From Bacillota bacterium (GTDB lineage: Bacteria > Bacillota > SHA-98 > UBA4971): a stretch of DNA of 64,000 bases. Under the pieces are notes generated by a model. The model was given only the letters and a program-made list of their open reading frames with translations, did not search any database and was not told where the DNA came from. Positions 33,970-42,871 of this stretch are shown here, one piece after another. The stretch spans positions 398,588 through 462,587 of the forward strand of contig JACIXY010000001.1 in assembly GCA_014360195.1 (NCBI GenBank), given 5' to 3'. How positions within the stretch are numbered: position 1 is the first letter of the stretch; each line of letters opens with the position of its first letter. Position numbers and translations under genes: made by a program.

Positions 33970-35098
33970 CGCTGTTATCATCGGCGGAGGAGTCGTGGGC
34001 GCGTCCGTCGCGTATCACCTCGCGAAGCGCGGGTTCGGCCGCATAGTCCTCGTAGAGCGCTCATACCTTGCGAGCGGGTCCACAGGACGTTGCGGGGCAG
34101 GGGTGAGGCAACAGTGGGGCACGAAGCTGAACTGTCTTCTCGCCCAGGAGAGCGTGCGGATGTTCGAGCGGATGGACGATGAACTCGGCTTCGACCGGAG
34201 CATCGAGTTCAAGCAGGGAGGCTACCTGCTCCTCGCGTACACCGACCGCGAGATGAACCAGTTCATAAAGAACGTGGAGCTTGAGCAGAGCCTAGGAATT
34301 CCTGCAAGCCTTCTAACCCCTGCCGAGGCGAAGGCTATCGTGCCGATGCTGAATATAAGCGATGTCCTGTGCGCGACATACTGCCCTACCGACGGTCACG
34401 CGAACCCCTTTCATGTCACTTACGCATACGCGGGCGCGGCGCGTAGGCTCGGCGCGGAGGTCATGACCTTCACAGAAGTCAAGGGCATTGTGGTCGAAAA
34501 CGGTAAGGTCGCGCGGGTCGTCTGCGACAAAGGGAACATCGACACGCGGGTGGTGGTCAACGCCGCAGGACCCTACTCAGGGCTCGTGGCGAGGATGGTG
34601 GGCCTCGAGATTCCCTTCTGGGCAGAGCGCCACCAGATCCTCGTCACCGAACCGGTGGAGCCGGTGCTCCGGCCCATGGTGATGTCGTTCTCAAGGCGCA
34701 TTTACTGCCAGCAGACCCCGCACGGCAGCTTCATCATGGGTATGGGCGATCCGAACGAGCCGCACGGGTTCAGCACGGAGAGCAGCTGGAAGTTCCTTGT
34801 TGATATGGCGCGCGAGATAACGAGGGTCCTGCCCCCTGTGGGGAACCTCAAGGTCGTGAGACAATGGGCCGGGCTGTACGACATGACGCCCGACGCCCAT
34901 CCAATACTGGGAGCGACGCCGGTCGAAGGCTTCTACCTTGCGTGCGGGTTCTCGGGGCACGGATTCATGCTGGCGCCGGTGACGGGCCGGCTCCTTGCCG
35001 AGGTCATCTGCGATGAGAAGCCATCTATAGACATAACCGGCCTTGACCTGGGCCGGTTCGAGCGAGGAGAACTCGTGGTCGAGCCGTCGGTCGTGTAG
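33953..35098 (+). CDS. FAD-dependent D-amino-acid/sarcosine oxidase-family dehydrogenase, beta-type subunit
   Basis: A DAO-family flavoprotein of 381 residues with the N-terminal FAD motif AVIIGGGVVGASVAYHLAKRG, the SGSTGRCGAGVRQQWG segment, and the C-terminal DAHPILGATPVEGFYLACGFSGHGFMLAP (split, residues 312-340). It resembles sarcosine oxidase beta, HcnC and archaeal proline dehydrogenase beta. It likely oxidises the amine, sending electrons through the preceding Fe-S subunits to ferredoxin rather than to oxygen. ATG at 33953 has AAGGTG 6 bp upstream; ATG at 33947 is an alternative. Confidence 0.88.
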   Translation: MNKCADAVIIGGGVVGASVAYHLAKRGFGRIVLVERSYLASGSTGRCGAGVRQQWGTKLNCLLAQESVRMFERMDDELGFDRSIEFKQGGYLLLAYTDREMNQFIKNVELEQSLGIPASLLTPAEAKAIVPMLNISDVLCATYCPTDGHANPFHVTYAYAGAARRLGAEVMTFTEVKGIVVENGKVARVVCDKGNIDTRVVVNAAGPYSGLVARMVGLEIPFWAERHQILVTEPVEPVLRPMVMSFSRRIYCQQTPHGSFIMGMGDPNEPHGFSTESSWKFLVDMAREITRVLPPVGNLKVVRQWAGLYDMTPDAHPILGATPVEGFYLACGFSGHGFMLAPVTGRLLAEVICDEKPSIDITGLDLGRFERGELVVEPSVV

Positions 35099-35399
35099 CG
35101 TCGCGCGGAGCAGCATCTATGCTTGTGTGAAGCTGCGGGGCCCCAGGCTCAAGACTCCCGGCCCGCGCCCGACAAGGATTCAAGCGGCTCGCCCGCGTAA
35201 GGGGGCCATAGCTAAAGGTAAAGCCCGGGATGTTAAAGCCTAAACGCAAGTGGGAGTGCAGGCATTCGCCCGAGTTTAGGAGGGATTGCCGGTGACTCAA
35301 GAGAAGGTGCAACACCGGCAACCCCGCACCCGCCGGAAAAAGACCGGCGTGGACTCTTAAATCCAGATTTACTCAGGATCGCGTGGGAGGGGAGAGAAA
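35099..35399 (+). other. Intergenic region carrying a CTAAGTG element core
   Basis: No gene was seen in these 301 bases. The right two thirds hold a partial element (listed separately). The left part (35150-35245) is GC-rich with no recognised signal. GAGGGGAGAG near 35389-35398 is the ribosome site of the next gene. Confidence 0.5.
35247..35324 (+). repeat. CTAAGTG intergenic element, partial copy
   Basis: AAGTGGGAGTGCAG, the ATTGCCGGTGACTCAAGAGA core and GGTGCAACACCGGCAACCCC follow in the same order as in the other copies. The first bases of the left end are changed (GCAAGTG) and no right end is present, so it appears truncated. Confidence 0.75.
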
Positions 35400-35798
35400 G
35401 TGAAGCTGGACCTCGATCGATGCACGGGCTGCAAGCTCTGCCAGCTTGTATGCTCAGTGGTGAATTTCGGCGAGAACAACCCGAAGAAAGCCGGGATCCG
35501 CGTCGTCTCCAGGCTCTTCACCGATGCCAGATACGACGTGGTCGTGTGCGACCAGTGCGGCGTGTGCATCGATGCCTGCCCTGTGGGGGCTATCAGCATG
35601 GAGGACGACGTCGTGAGGATCGACCCGGACATGTGCACGAACTGCGGCGTGTGCGTGGAGACGTGTCCGAACGGCGCACTGTTCTCGCACCCTGACGTGG
35701 ATTACCCTATCAAGTGCGTTGCGTGCGGGGAATGCGCGAGGCTCTGCCCGAGAGGAGTCCTCGACGCCCTTGCCGACGTGAGAAAGGTGGCGAGCTAG
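35400..35798 (+). CDS. Polyferredoxin (4Fe-4S) partner of aldehyde:ferredoxin oxidoreductase
   Basis: A 132-residue iron-sulfur protein with at least three 4Fe-4S motifs: CTGCKLCQLVC at the N-terminus, CDQCGVCIDACP, CTNCGVCVETCP, and a final CVACGECARLCP. Ferredoxins of this HycB/AorB type sit next to AOR genes and take electrons from the aldehyde oxidation. The start is GTG at 35400 behind GGGGAGAG. It ends directly adjacent to the AOR start, so they are one operon. Confidence 0.88.
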   Translation: MKLDLDRCTGCKLCQLVCSVVNFGENNPKKAGIRVVSRLFTDARYDVVVCDQCGVCIDACPVGAISMEDDVVRIDPDMCTNCGVCVETCPNGALFSHPDVDYPIKCVACGECARLCPRGVLDALADVRKVAS

Positions 35799-37661
35799 AT
35801 GCGGGAGATGCACGGGTATGCCGGCACCATCTTGAGAGTCAACCTGTCCACGGGCACCGTATCGAGGGAGCCGCTCGCTGAGGATCTCGTGAGCGATTAC
35901 ATAGGCGGACGAGGGTTCGGCGCCCATTTCGTTTACCGCGAGGTCCCCCCTGGCGCGGACCCGCTCGGTCCCGGGAACAAGCTTGTGGTAGCCGCTGGGC
36001 CATTCTCCGGCGTCTTCTTGCCAAGCGGCGCCAAGACCAACTTTTCGGCCAAAAGCCCCGCGACCGGCCTCTACGGCGACAGCAACATTGGAGGTCACCT
36101 CGCGGGCGAGCTCAAGTACGCAGGGTATGATGCCATCATAGTAGAAGGCAGGGCCCCAGTGCCATCGTACCTCTTCATCGAGGACGATAAGGTCGAGGTC
36201 CGTCCCTGTGAGAAGCTATGGGGCATGGGTGCGATAAAGACGGAGAAAGCCCTCAAGGACGAACTCGGCGACGAGTTCCAGATCGCCACCATTGGTCCTG
36301 CAGGCGAAAACGGGGTGGTCTTTGCCTCCGTGAATCACGACATCGGACGGCAGGCCGGACGGTGCGGCATGGGCGCGGTCATGGGTTCGAAGAACCTGAA
36401 GGCCATCGCGGTGCGGGGCACAAAGAGCGTCCCGGTGGCGGACATGGCAGGTCTTCGGAAGGTAGCGGACGAAATGTTCTCCGCGCTCGCCGCCAACCCC
36501 GCGCTCAAGGTCTGGCAAGACCAGGGTCTCGCCCAGGTGACGACGTGGTCCAACTCCATCGGCGCTCTGCCCACCCGCAATTTCAGGCAGAACTTCTACG
36601 AGAACGCGGAGGCCCTGAGCGGGGAGCGCATGCGCAGCGACATCCACGTGCGCGATAAGGCGTGCTTCGCCTGCCCGATGGCGACAGGCAAGTACTGCCG
36701 GGCGCGCTACAGGGGCGAGACCGTGTTCCTCGAAGGCCCCGAGTACGAGACCACGGCTCTCATTGGAAGCAACTGCGCGCTTGGGTCCATCGAGGAAGTA
36801 GCTTACGCCAACTACATGTGTGATGAGCTTGGTCTTGACACCATCTCCGGCGGCAGCGCCGTGGCGTTCACCATGGAGTGCTTCGAGCGAGGCATAATCA
36901 CGAAAGAGGACACCGGTGGGATCGAGGCGCGCTTTGGGAGCCTCGATGCGTTCGTTGAGATCGTGAAGCTCATAGCGGCACGCAAAGGCATAGGCGAGCC
37001 TCTCTCGAGGGGTGTCAGGGCCGCTGCCGCGGCCTGGGGCGGCGGCAGCGAGGACTTCGCCATCCAGGTCAAAGGCCTCGAGTGGAGCGGATACGAGTCG
37101 CGCGGGGCGCCGTCCATGATGCTTGCCTACATGACGTGTGACATCGGCGCTCACCACAACCGGGCATGGTCCATCACCCACGACATCGCGGTCGGCCGCA
37201 ACGTGATCGATGGGAAAGCCGCGAAGGTCATCGAGCTTCAGCACGTGAGGCCTCTCTTCGACTGCCTGGGCGTGTGCCGGTTACAGTGGGTCGAGCTAGG
37301 CCTGCCGCTCGAATACTACGCCAGGCTCTACCCGGCGGTCACGGGCCGCCAGGACACGTGGGACGACCTGCTCGTGAAGTCCGAGCGCATCTGGAACCTT
37401 GTGCGCGCTTTTGGTGTGCGCGAGAGGGCGGACTTCGGCAGGGCGGATGACCAGCCGCCAAGGAGGTTCTACACCGAACCTGTCCCGGACGGGCCTCTCG
37501 CGAGGTCGCGCATCACGCGTGAGGATCTCGACCGCCTACTCGACGAGTACTACGACCTGCGAGGCTGGGACAGGAACGGGAGGCCCACGGCAAAGACCCT
37601 TGAGAGGCTGGGCCTTGGTGACGTTGCGGCGGAGCTTCTGGCAATGGGGCGGATCTCATGA
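35799..37661 (+). CDS. Aldehyde:ferredoxin oxidoreductase (tungsten enzyme family)
   Basis: AOR-family enzymes oxidise aldehydes to acids with a tungsten bis-pterin and a 4Fe-4S cluster. It has 620 residues, including the N-terminal domain (GYAGTILRVNLSTG, YIGGRGFGAHF) and pterin-binding segments (GPAGENGVVFASVNHD, RCGMGAVMGSKNLKAIAVRG). The cluster ligands are odd: CFACPMATGKYC has the first CxxC, but where a third Cys is usual there is Thr, with a Cys four residues later. The last ligand is in DCLGVCRLQW. The start is ATG at 35799. A ferredoxin lies before it and a MoaD-like carrier overlaps its end. Confidence 0.92.
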   Translation: MREMHGYAGTILRVNLSTGTVSREPLAEDLVSDYIGGRGFGAHFVYREVPPGADPLGPGNKLVVAAGPFSGVFLPSGAKTNFSAKSPATGLYGDSNIGGHLAGELKYAGYDAIIVEGRAPVPSYLFIEDDKVEVRPCEKLWGMGAIKTEKALKDELGDEFQIATIGPAGENGVVFASVNHDIGRQAGRCGMGAVMGSKNLKAIAVRGTKSVPVADMAGLRKVADEMFSALAANPALKVWQDQGLAQVTTWSNSIGALPTRNFRQNFYENAEALSGERMRSDIHVRDKACFACPMATGKYCRARYRGETVFLEGPEYETTALIGSNCALGSIEEVAYANYMCDELGLDTISGGSAVAFTMECFERGIITKEDTGGIEARFGSLDAFVEIVKLIAARKGIGEPLSRGVRAAAAAWGGGSEDFAIQVKGLEWSGYESRGAPSMMLAYMTCDIGAHHNRAWSITHDIAVGRNVIDGKAAKVIELQHVRPLFDCLGVCRLQWVELGLPLEYYARLYPAVTGRQDTWDDLLVKSERIWNLVRAFGVRERADFGRADDQPPRRFYTEPVPDGPLARSRITREDLDRLLDEYYDLRGWDRNGRPTAKTLERLGLGDVAAELLAMGRIS

Positions 37662-37897
37662 ACATGAAGGTCACAGTGGAGATATCCAGGGTCTTGGCGG
37701 CCATACGCCCGGGGCTGGCTGAGAGGGTGGAACTCGACCTCCCTGAAGGGGCCACGGTCGGCGATGCCCTCGCCGCAGCAGGTCTCGTGCAGGGACTCTG
37801 GGGAATCGTCGTGGTCGGCGGCAAGGTGGCCGATGTGTCGACAAAGCTATCTCCGGGCGATAAGGTTGCCGTCTTTCCGCCGGTCTCGGGGGGATAA
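37658..37897 (+). CDS. MoaD/ThiS family sulfur carrier protein
   Basis: A 79-residue ubiquitin-like protein ending in the Gly-Gly tail (FPPVSGG) that is adenylated and thiocarboxylated to donate sulfur to molybdopterin/tungstopterin. Family patterns include VELDLPEGATVGDALAAAGL and LSPGDKVAVFPPV. It overlaps the AOR gene by 4 bp (ATGA), which points to a cofactor-supply role for that enzyme. Confidence 0.9.
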   Translation: MNMKVTVEISRVLAAIRPGLAERVELDLPEGATVGDALAAAGLVQGLWGIVVVGGKVADVSTKLSPGDKVAVFPPVSGG

Positions 37898-37983
37898 CCT
37901 CGGGGGATAACGAAGTCCGCCGCGGCAGTAAAACAGCGACAGGCTCCATAGTGTCGAACAACCCCGTCCGCGCATAGCATGTA

Positions 37984-39660
37984 ATGTGTCGCCCTTTTCC
38001 GGGGACACCAGACTTGCGCCGGGCGGGGTTGGTGCGTTTGGAGAAGCCCAGGATTACGAACGTGTGGGCCACAGAGCATGCGGACCCGGTGTGCCGCCGG
38101 ATGACCTCGCGCCTCGTCATCGAGGCGACGCTTCCGGTCTTCCACCGTGTCCGCGCGCCGTCTCCAGGCGAGGTGCGCATAGACCTCCTGGGCTGTGAGC
38201 TCGCCATGGCCCCCGCGACCATAGCCGTAAACGACGGACTTGTCATCGACGTTGCGGTGAGCGTCGGTTCGCCGCAGCCATCGGTCGTCGCCAGGCTCGA
38301 GCACTCGCCCTCATGGACTGTGACGGAGTCCGCAGGACTCCCGGCACGCCTCGTCGTCGACTTCGACCGGAGCCCTATACGAACCATCTTTGAGGGCAGG
38401 GTGGTGGCCGTGGATCCCGGGCACGGCGGAAGCGACGCAGGAGAGCGGGGCCCCGTGAACCTCGTCGAGAAAAACATCGCCCTTGAGATAGCGCGTCTGC
38501 TTTCCACCCGTCTTGCGCTTGCCGGGGCAGCGGTCGTGATGACGCGCACCTCCGATGAAGGGGTTCCGATTGCGAGGCGGTTCTCCCAGGCGAGAGAAGC
38601 CGGGGCCGACGCGTTCGTGAGCGTCCACACCTTCGGGTCCGTCGACCGGGCGGTCGCCGGGTCCCGCACGCTTTACCTTCCTGACGCCGAGAGCGAGCTA
38701 CTGGCGAGGCACGTTCAGTCTTCGCTCGTTGCGAAGCTGCCCGTGGTGACGAGGGGCGTGGCAAGATACCCGGGCAGGCTGCCGGGCGACCCCGGCATGC
38801 CGTGCGTCTTCGTGGAGGTGGCTACCATCACCAACTGGGTGGAGGAGGGGTGGTTCCGCAGCAGTACCTTCAAAGAGAGGGCCGCATCAGCAATTATGAT
38901 CGGCCTGAAGCGATACTTCGCGGAGCGGGCCGGGCGCTCTGCCACAGATCGGCAGGGCAACGCTGGAAAGCGGGAAGGGGAGATGGACAGTGAGAGGGAG
39001 AGGGAGGGAGCGCGCGAGGTCCCTGTGAGGGCGGATGCGATCCCCATCCGGACTCACATTGTGAGCGAGCACGAGAGAATCACGGACGTGGTGCGTCGCT
39101 ATGTCCAGGGGATCGCACGCCCGGGAGACGTCATCGCGGTGGCCGAGAGCGTCGTGGCGATCACGCAGGGTAGGGCTGTGCTCCCTGGGTCCGTGCGTCC
39201 CGGGCCCCTTGCTCGGATGCTGTGCAAGCTGCCGGGTAAGGACGGTAGCCTCGCGACACCGCCGGCGATGCAGCTCGCCATACGCGAAGCGGGGGTCGGA
39301 AGGGTGCTACTCGGCACAGCGGCAGCGGGGCTCGGGCGGGTCCTCGGGCGTAGGGGAGACTTCTTCAGGGTAGCTGGGCGTTCGCTCGCCCAGATCGACG
39401 ACATCGCCGGAACGATGCCGCCGTATGACAAGCACGTCATCCTGGGGCCTGCGGACCCCGACGAGGTGACGCGCGAGATCCGCACGGCCACCGGGGTGGA
39501 CGCGGTGGTGGTCGACGTGAACGATATCGGCTGCGTCGATGTCCTGGGATCAACCCTGTCGGGCAAGTCCGACTGGCTCGTCCGCGCTCTCGCACATAAC
39601 CCCTTCGGCAACGACGATCAGCAGACGCCCATAGTCGTCCTGAAGCCACACAGGGCGTAA
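37984..39660 (+). CDS. N-acetylmuramoyl-L-alanine amidase fused to a CofE-like domain
   Basis: This 558-residue protein has three parts. Residues about 25-125 form an AMIN-like beta domain. Residues 138-312 form an Amidase_3 zinc amidase, with ligands His in VDPGHGG, Glu in VEKNIALEIA and His in FVSVHTFGS, and the late Glu in VFVEVATITN. After a Glu/Arg-rich linker (EMDSEREREGARE), residues about 345-556 resemble coenzyme F420:L-glutamate ligase (CofE): IPIRTHIVSEHERITDVV, PGDVIAVAESVVAITQGR, HVILGPADPDEV. Amidases cleave peptidoglycan outside the cell, yet no signal peptide is visible. ATG at 37984 has no ribosome site; TTG at 38038 is a possible start. An ATG near 38983 after AAGGGGAG could also yield the CofE part alone. 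Confidence 0.78.
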   Translation: MCRPFPGTPDLRRAGLVRLEKPRITNVWATEHADPVCRRMTSRLVIEATLPVFHRVRAPSPGEVRIDLLGCELAMAPATIAVNDGLVIDVAVSVGSPQPSVVARLEHSPSWTVTESAGLPARLVVDFDRSPIRTIFEGRVVAVDPGHGGSDAGERGPVNLVEKNIALEIARLLSTRLALAGAAVVMTRTSDEGVPIARRFSQAREAGADAFVSVHTFGSVDRAVAGSRTLYLPDAESELLARHVQSSLVAKLPVVTRGVARYPGRLPGDPGMPCVFVEVATITNWVEEGWFRSSTFKERAASAIMIGLKRYFAERAGRSATDRQGNAGKREGEMDSEREREGAREVPVRADAIPIRTHIVSEHERITDVVRRYVQGIARPGDVIAVAESVVAITQGRAVLPGSVRPGPLARMLCKLPGKDGSLATPPAMQLAIREAGVGRVLLGTAAAGLGRVLGRRGDFFRVAGRSLAQIDDIAGTMPPYDKHVILGPADPDEVTREIRTATGVDAVVVDVNDIGCVDVLGSTLSGKSDWLVRALAHNPFGNDDQQTPIVVLKPHRA

Positions 39661-39721
39661 TCTTGCGACAGGTAAACTCCAGGCATGATGGCAGACCCCC
39701 TGTCATAGGTACGGTACTGCC

Positions 39722-41365
39722 ATGAAGTCTCAGTCGTTTCTCAAAGGCACCGCCATCCTTGTGGGCGCCGCGATCATTACGAAAGCGTTCGGGGCTCTTT
39801 TCACCATACCCCTCGCCCGGCTCATCGGCGCCGAAGGGGTCGGCCTCCTTCACATGGCATCTCCAGTGTTCGCCATGGCGCTTGCGCTCTGCGTGTCCGG
39901 GCTACCCGTCGCCACGTCGAAGCTGGTGGCCGAACGTCTGGCACGGGATGACAGGGATGGCGCAAGACAGGTCCTCCTGGTGTGCCTCGCATTCGTCATC
40001 CCCGTCGGAGTGGCGCTCTCCGCGGCCCTGTATGCGGGGGCAGGTTTCTTAAGCACAATCGTTGTCAGGGACCCCAGGGCATACTTCGCCATGAAGTACC
40101 TCTCCCCTGCGCTGGCGTTAACTGCAGTCTCAAGTGCGCTTCGCGGCTACTTCCAGGGCCACCGGACCATGATACCGACCGCCGCGTCTCACGTGGCGGA
40201 GCAGGTTGTCAGGGTGATGGTGGGCCTGGGCCTCGCGTATGCGTTCCTCCCGAGGGGCGTGCAGTGGGCCGCTGCTGGAGCAGCCGCTGGCAGCTGCGCG
40301 GGCGCGGCCGTCGGCCTCCTTCTACTGGCAGCGTTCTACCTCAGAACCATCGGGGAGAGCCCGGCCCGGTCCGCGCGGCAGAGGCCGTCTACCGGAAGGC
40401 GACCGCGGGCGCGCCGAGGTTCTGTAAGTAACCCGCGCACCGCTGCAGGAGAGACTCTCTGGCAGCTTCTGTCCCTTGCCGGCCCGGCCACCGTGGCCGC
40501 GCTCGCCCTTCCACTGCTCGACGCCCTTAATGCTGCAATCGTGCCCGCCCGGCTCCAGCAGGCAGGGTTCCCGGTAGCCGAGGCCACGAGACTGTATGGG
40601 CATCTCGCGGTGATGGCGGTGGGGCTAGTGGCTCTCCCGGGCGTGGTCACAGCGGCAGTCGCCACGAGCCTCGTGCCGCAGGTGGCGGCGGCTAGCGCCG
40701 GCGGTGAGATGCGTCGGGCAAGGGGCCTTGCTCGACAGGCCGTGAGAAGCGCCCTTGTGATAGGCCTCCCGGCAGCCGCGGGGCTTGCGGTGCTTCCCAC
40801 TCAGATATGCGCGCTGCTCTTCAACGACCCCGGGGGCGGGGCACCCCTCTCGGCGATGGCGTTTGCGTCGCTGTTCTTCTGCCTCCAGCAAACCACGGCA
40901 GGGGTCCTGAACGGCTCCGGCAGGGTGCTGGTACCCGCGAGAAACGGGCTCACCGGTGCCCTGGTGGCAGGCGGGGTCAACTACGTCCTTACCGCCATGC
41001 CCGGGATCGGAATCCGGGGCGCCGCCTTCGGTACAGGCCTTGCGTTCCTTGTGGCTGGCATGCTCAACACCATTGCCGTAGGCAATGTCACGGGCGAGGG
41101 CTTGCGGCTTCTCGGCGCTGGGTGGCGAGCTTTCGCAGGGTGCGCAGTGATGGTCCCGGCTGTCAGCAGCGTCTACCGGGTGTTGCTCGGGTATACCTAT
41201 AACAATTCGGTTTCGACCGTTGCGGCGATCGTCGCAGGTGTCCTTGTGTACTGGGTCGTCCTTATCGTCCTCGGCGAGCTTGCCTACCGTGAGGTCGCCG
41301 TCGTCCCTCTCATCGGCCATCCGCTCGCCCGCGCGCTCCAGAGGGCGGGCATCCTGCGGAGGTAG
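39722..41365 (+). CDS. spoVB: SpoVB/MurJ-like polysaccharide transport protein (MOP flippase)
   Basis: A 547-residue polytopic protein of the MATE/MOP superfamily with about 14 hydrophobic helices. SpoVB is the sporulation member, needed for spore cortex and presumed to flip lipid-linked precursors. The N-terminal pattern FLKGTAILVGAAIITKAFGALFTIPLARLIGAEGVGL (split across residues 6-42) is typical. A charged Arg-rich loop lies at about 220-240. The start is ATG at 39722. It sits after the amidase gene, consistent with a cell-wall or cortex theme. Distinguishing SpoVB from other MurJ paralogues needs a tree. Confidence 0.85.
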   Translation: MKSQSFLKGTAILVGAAIITKAFGALFTIPLARLIGAEGVGLLHMASPVFAMALALCVSGLPVATSKLVAERLARDDRDGARQVLLVCLAFVIPVGVALSAALYAGAGFLSTIVVRDPRAYFAMKYLSPALALTAVSSALRGYFQGHRTMIPTAASHVAEQVVRVMVGLGLAYAFLPRGVQWAAAGAAAGSCAGAAVGLLLLAAFYLRTIGESPARSARQRPSTGRRPRARRGSVSNPRTAAGETLWQLLSLAGPATVAALALPLLDALNAAIVPARLQQAGFPVAEATRLYGHLAVMAVGLVALPGVVTAAVATSLVPQVAAASAGGEMRRARGLARQAVRSALVIGLPAAAGLAVLPTQICALLFNDPGGGAPLSAMAFASLFFCLQQTTAGVLNGSGRVLVPARNGLTGALVAGGVNYVLTAMPGIGIRGAAFGTGLAFLVAGMLNTIAVGNVTGEGLRLLGAGWRAFAGCAVMVPAVSSVYRVLLGYTYNNSVSTVAAIVAGVLVYWVVLIVLGELAYREVAVVPLIGHPLARALQRAGILRR

Positions 41366-41472
41366 TCCGCATTGCAGGGGGCGCCCACCGGACCTGGGTG
41401 TGTGCGGCAACCCTGGTAGCAAGATGTCCTCCTGCATCTCACAGTTCTCCACCCTGCGAATGTATGCTAGAA

Positions 41473-41501
41473 TTGGATTGGCCCTTCCGACGAACTATAC
41501 G
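41473..41501 (+). promoter_or_regulatory. Possible promoter for miaB-mutSL
   Basis: TTGGAT (41473-41478) and TATACG (41496-41501) with a 17-bp spacer lie about 45 bp before miaB in a locally AT-richer stretch. An alternative is the extended -10-like TGCTAGAAT at 41465-41473. Neither is strong, but one promoter is likely in this 183-bp gap. Confidence 0.4.
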
Positions 41502-41548
41502 GCTGACAAATCATACAGCTTGAGAGGGCGGGTTGAGAGGACAGAACG

Positions 41549-42871
41549 ATGCGGAAGTACTTCATTCAGACTTTTGGGTGCCAGATGAACGAGCATGACT
41601 CGGAGATAATCGCCGGGATGCTCGAGGAGCGAGGCTACATTGCGGCCGATGCACCCGAGGAAGCCGACCTCATCATCTTCAACACTTGTTGCGTCCGGGA
41701 GAATCCCGAGAGAAAGGTTTACGGACGGGTCGCCGACCTCAAGCGGCTGAAGCGGGCCAACCCCGATCTTATCATCGGTATCTGCGGGTGCATGGTACAG
41801 CAGGAAGGCGAGGCGGAGCGCATAGCGGCAAAGCTGCCCCATGTGGACCTCGTGTTCGGCACCATGAACCTCCACCGTCTGCCCGAGCTTCTCGACAGGG
41901 TGGAGGCAGGCCACAAGGCGGTCGAGGTTTGGGACGAGGAGGGCGGCATAGTTGAGCATCTCCCCGTGCGCCGCGCTGACGCTGTCTCCGCATGGGTCAC
42001 GATCATGTATGGCTGCAACAACTTCTGCTCTTACTGCATCGTGCCCTATGTGAGGGGCCGTGAGAGGAGCCGCAGATTCGAGGACATAGTCGAGGAGGTC
42101 AAGAGCCTCGGGAGGGCCGGCTACCGCGAGGTCGTCCTTCTCGGCCAGAACGTGAACTCCTTTGGGCGTGATCTGGAAGACGGCCGCGATTTCGCCGATC
42201 TCCTGCAGGCGCTCGACGGGACGCCTGGCATATACAGGATCCGTTACACCACGAGCCACCCCAGGGACTTCTCCCAGAAGCTCATCGACACAATCGCGGC
42301 CTCTCGAACGGTCTGCGAGCACTTCCACCTGCCCCTTCAGGCTGGATCCGACAGGGTGCTTGCACGCATGAACCGGGGCTACACGCAAGCGCAGTACCTG
42401 GATCTCGTGCGCCGCATCCGCAAGGCCGTTCCTGGCTCCTCAATAACCACCGACCTTATCGTGGGCTTTCCAGGCGAAACCGAGGAGGACTTTCTCCAGA
42501 CCCTGAAAGTGGTCCAGGAGGTGCGGTTCGACTCGGCCTTCACGTTTGTGTTCTCGCCACGCCGCGGCACCGCGGCCGCCCGCATGGAGGACCAGGTTCC
42601 CGAGGACGTGAAGAGCGAGAGGATACAGCGGCTCATCGAGGTGCAGGAGGCCATCACCGTTGAGATCAACAGAGGGCTTGCGGGCAAAGTCGTCGAGGTC
42701 CTCGTGGAGGGAGAAAGCAAGACGAACCCCGCCATGCTTGCGGGACGAACGCGCACGAATAAGCTCGTGATCTTCCCCCGCGACGACCGCGCTTGCAAGG
42801 GCAGCCTCGTCAAGGTAAGGATCACGAAACCCCAGGCTTGGACGCAGATCGGCGAGGTGGTGGACGGTTGA
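41549..42871 (+). CDS. miaB: tRNA-2-methylthio-N6-dimethylallyladenosine synthase MiaB
   Basis: MiaB is a radical-SAM enzyme with two 4Fe-4S clusters that adds the 2-methylthio group to i6A37 of tRNA. It has 440 residues. The UPF0004 domain has Cys in FGCQMNEHD, NTCCVREN and GICGCM; the radical-SAM motif is GCNNFCSYCIVPYVRGRE; a TRAM domain ends the protein. The start is ATG at 41549 after GAGAGGACAG. miaA, whose product makes its substrate, lies four genes downstream. The TGA overlaps the mutS TTG. Confidence 0.96.
   Translation: MRKYFIQTFGCQMNEHDSEIIAGMLEERGYIAADAPEEADLIIFNTCCVRENPERKVYGRVADLKRLKRANPDLIIGICGCMVQQEGEAERIAAKLPHVDLVFGTMNLHRLPELLDRVEAGHKAVEVWDEEGGIVEHLPVRRADAVSAWVTIMYGCNNFCSYCIVPYVRGRERSRRFEDIVEEVKSLGRAGYREVVLLGQNVNSFGRDLEDGRDFADLLQALDGTPGIYRIRYTTSHPRDFSQKLIDTIAASRTVCEHFHLPLQAGSDRVLARMNRGYTQAQYLDLVRRIRKAVPGSSITTDLIVGFPGETEEDFLQTLKVVQEVRFDSAFTFVFSPRRGTAAARMEDQVPEDVKSERIQRLIEVQEAITVEINRGLAGKVVEVLVEGESKTNPAMLAGRTRTNKLVIFPRDDRACKGSLVKVRITKPQAWTQIGEVVDG

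Noticed and set aside
38983..39660. Annotating the CofE-like part as a separate gene
   Set aside because: There is no stop between it and the amidase, and the internal ATG directly abuts its purine-rich stretch; a fusion is the simpler reading, with the internal start kept as an alternative.
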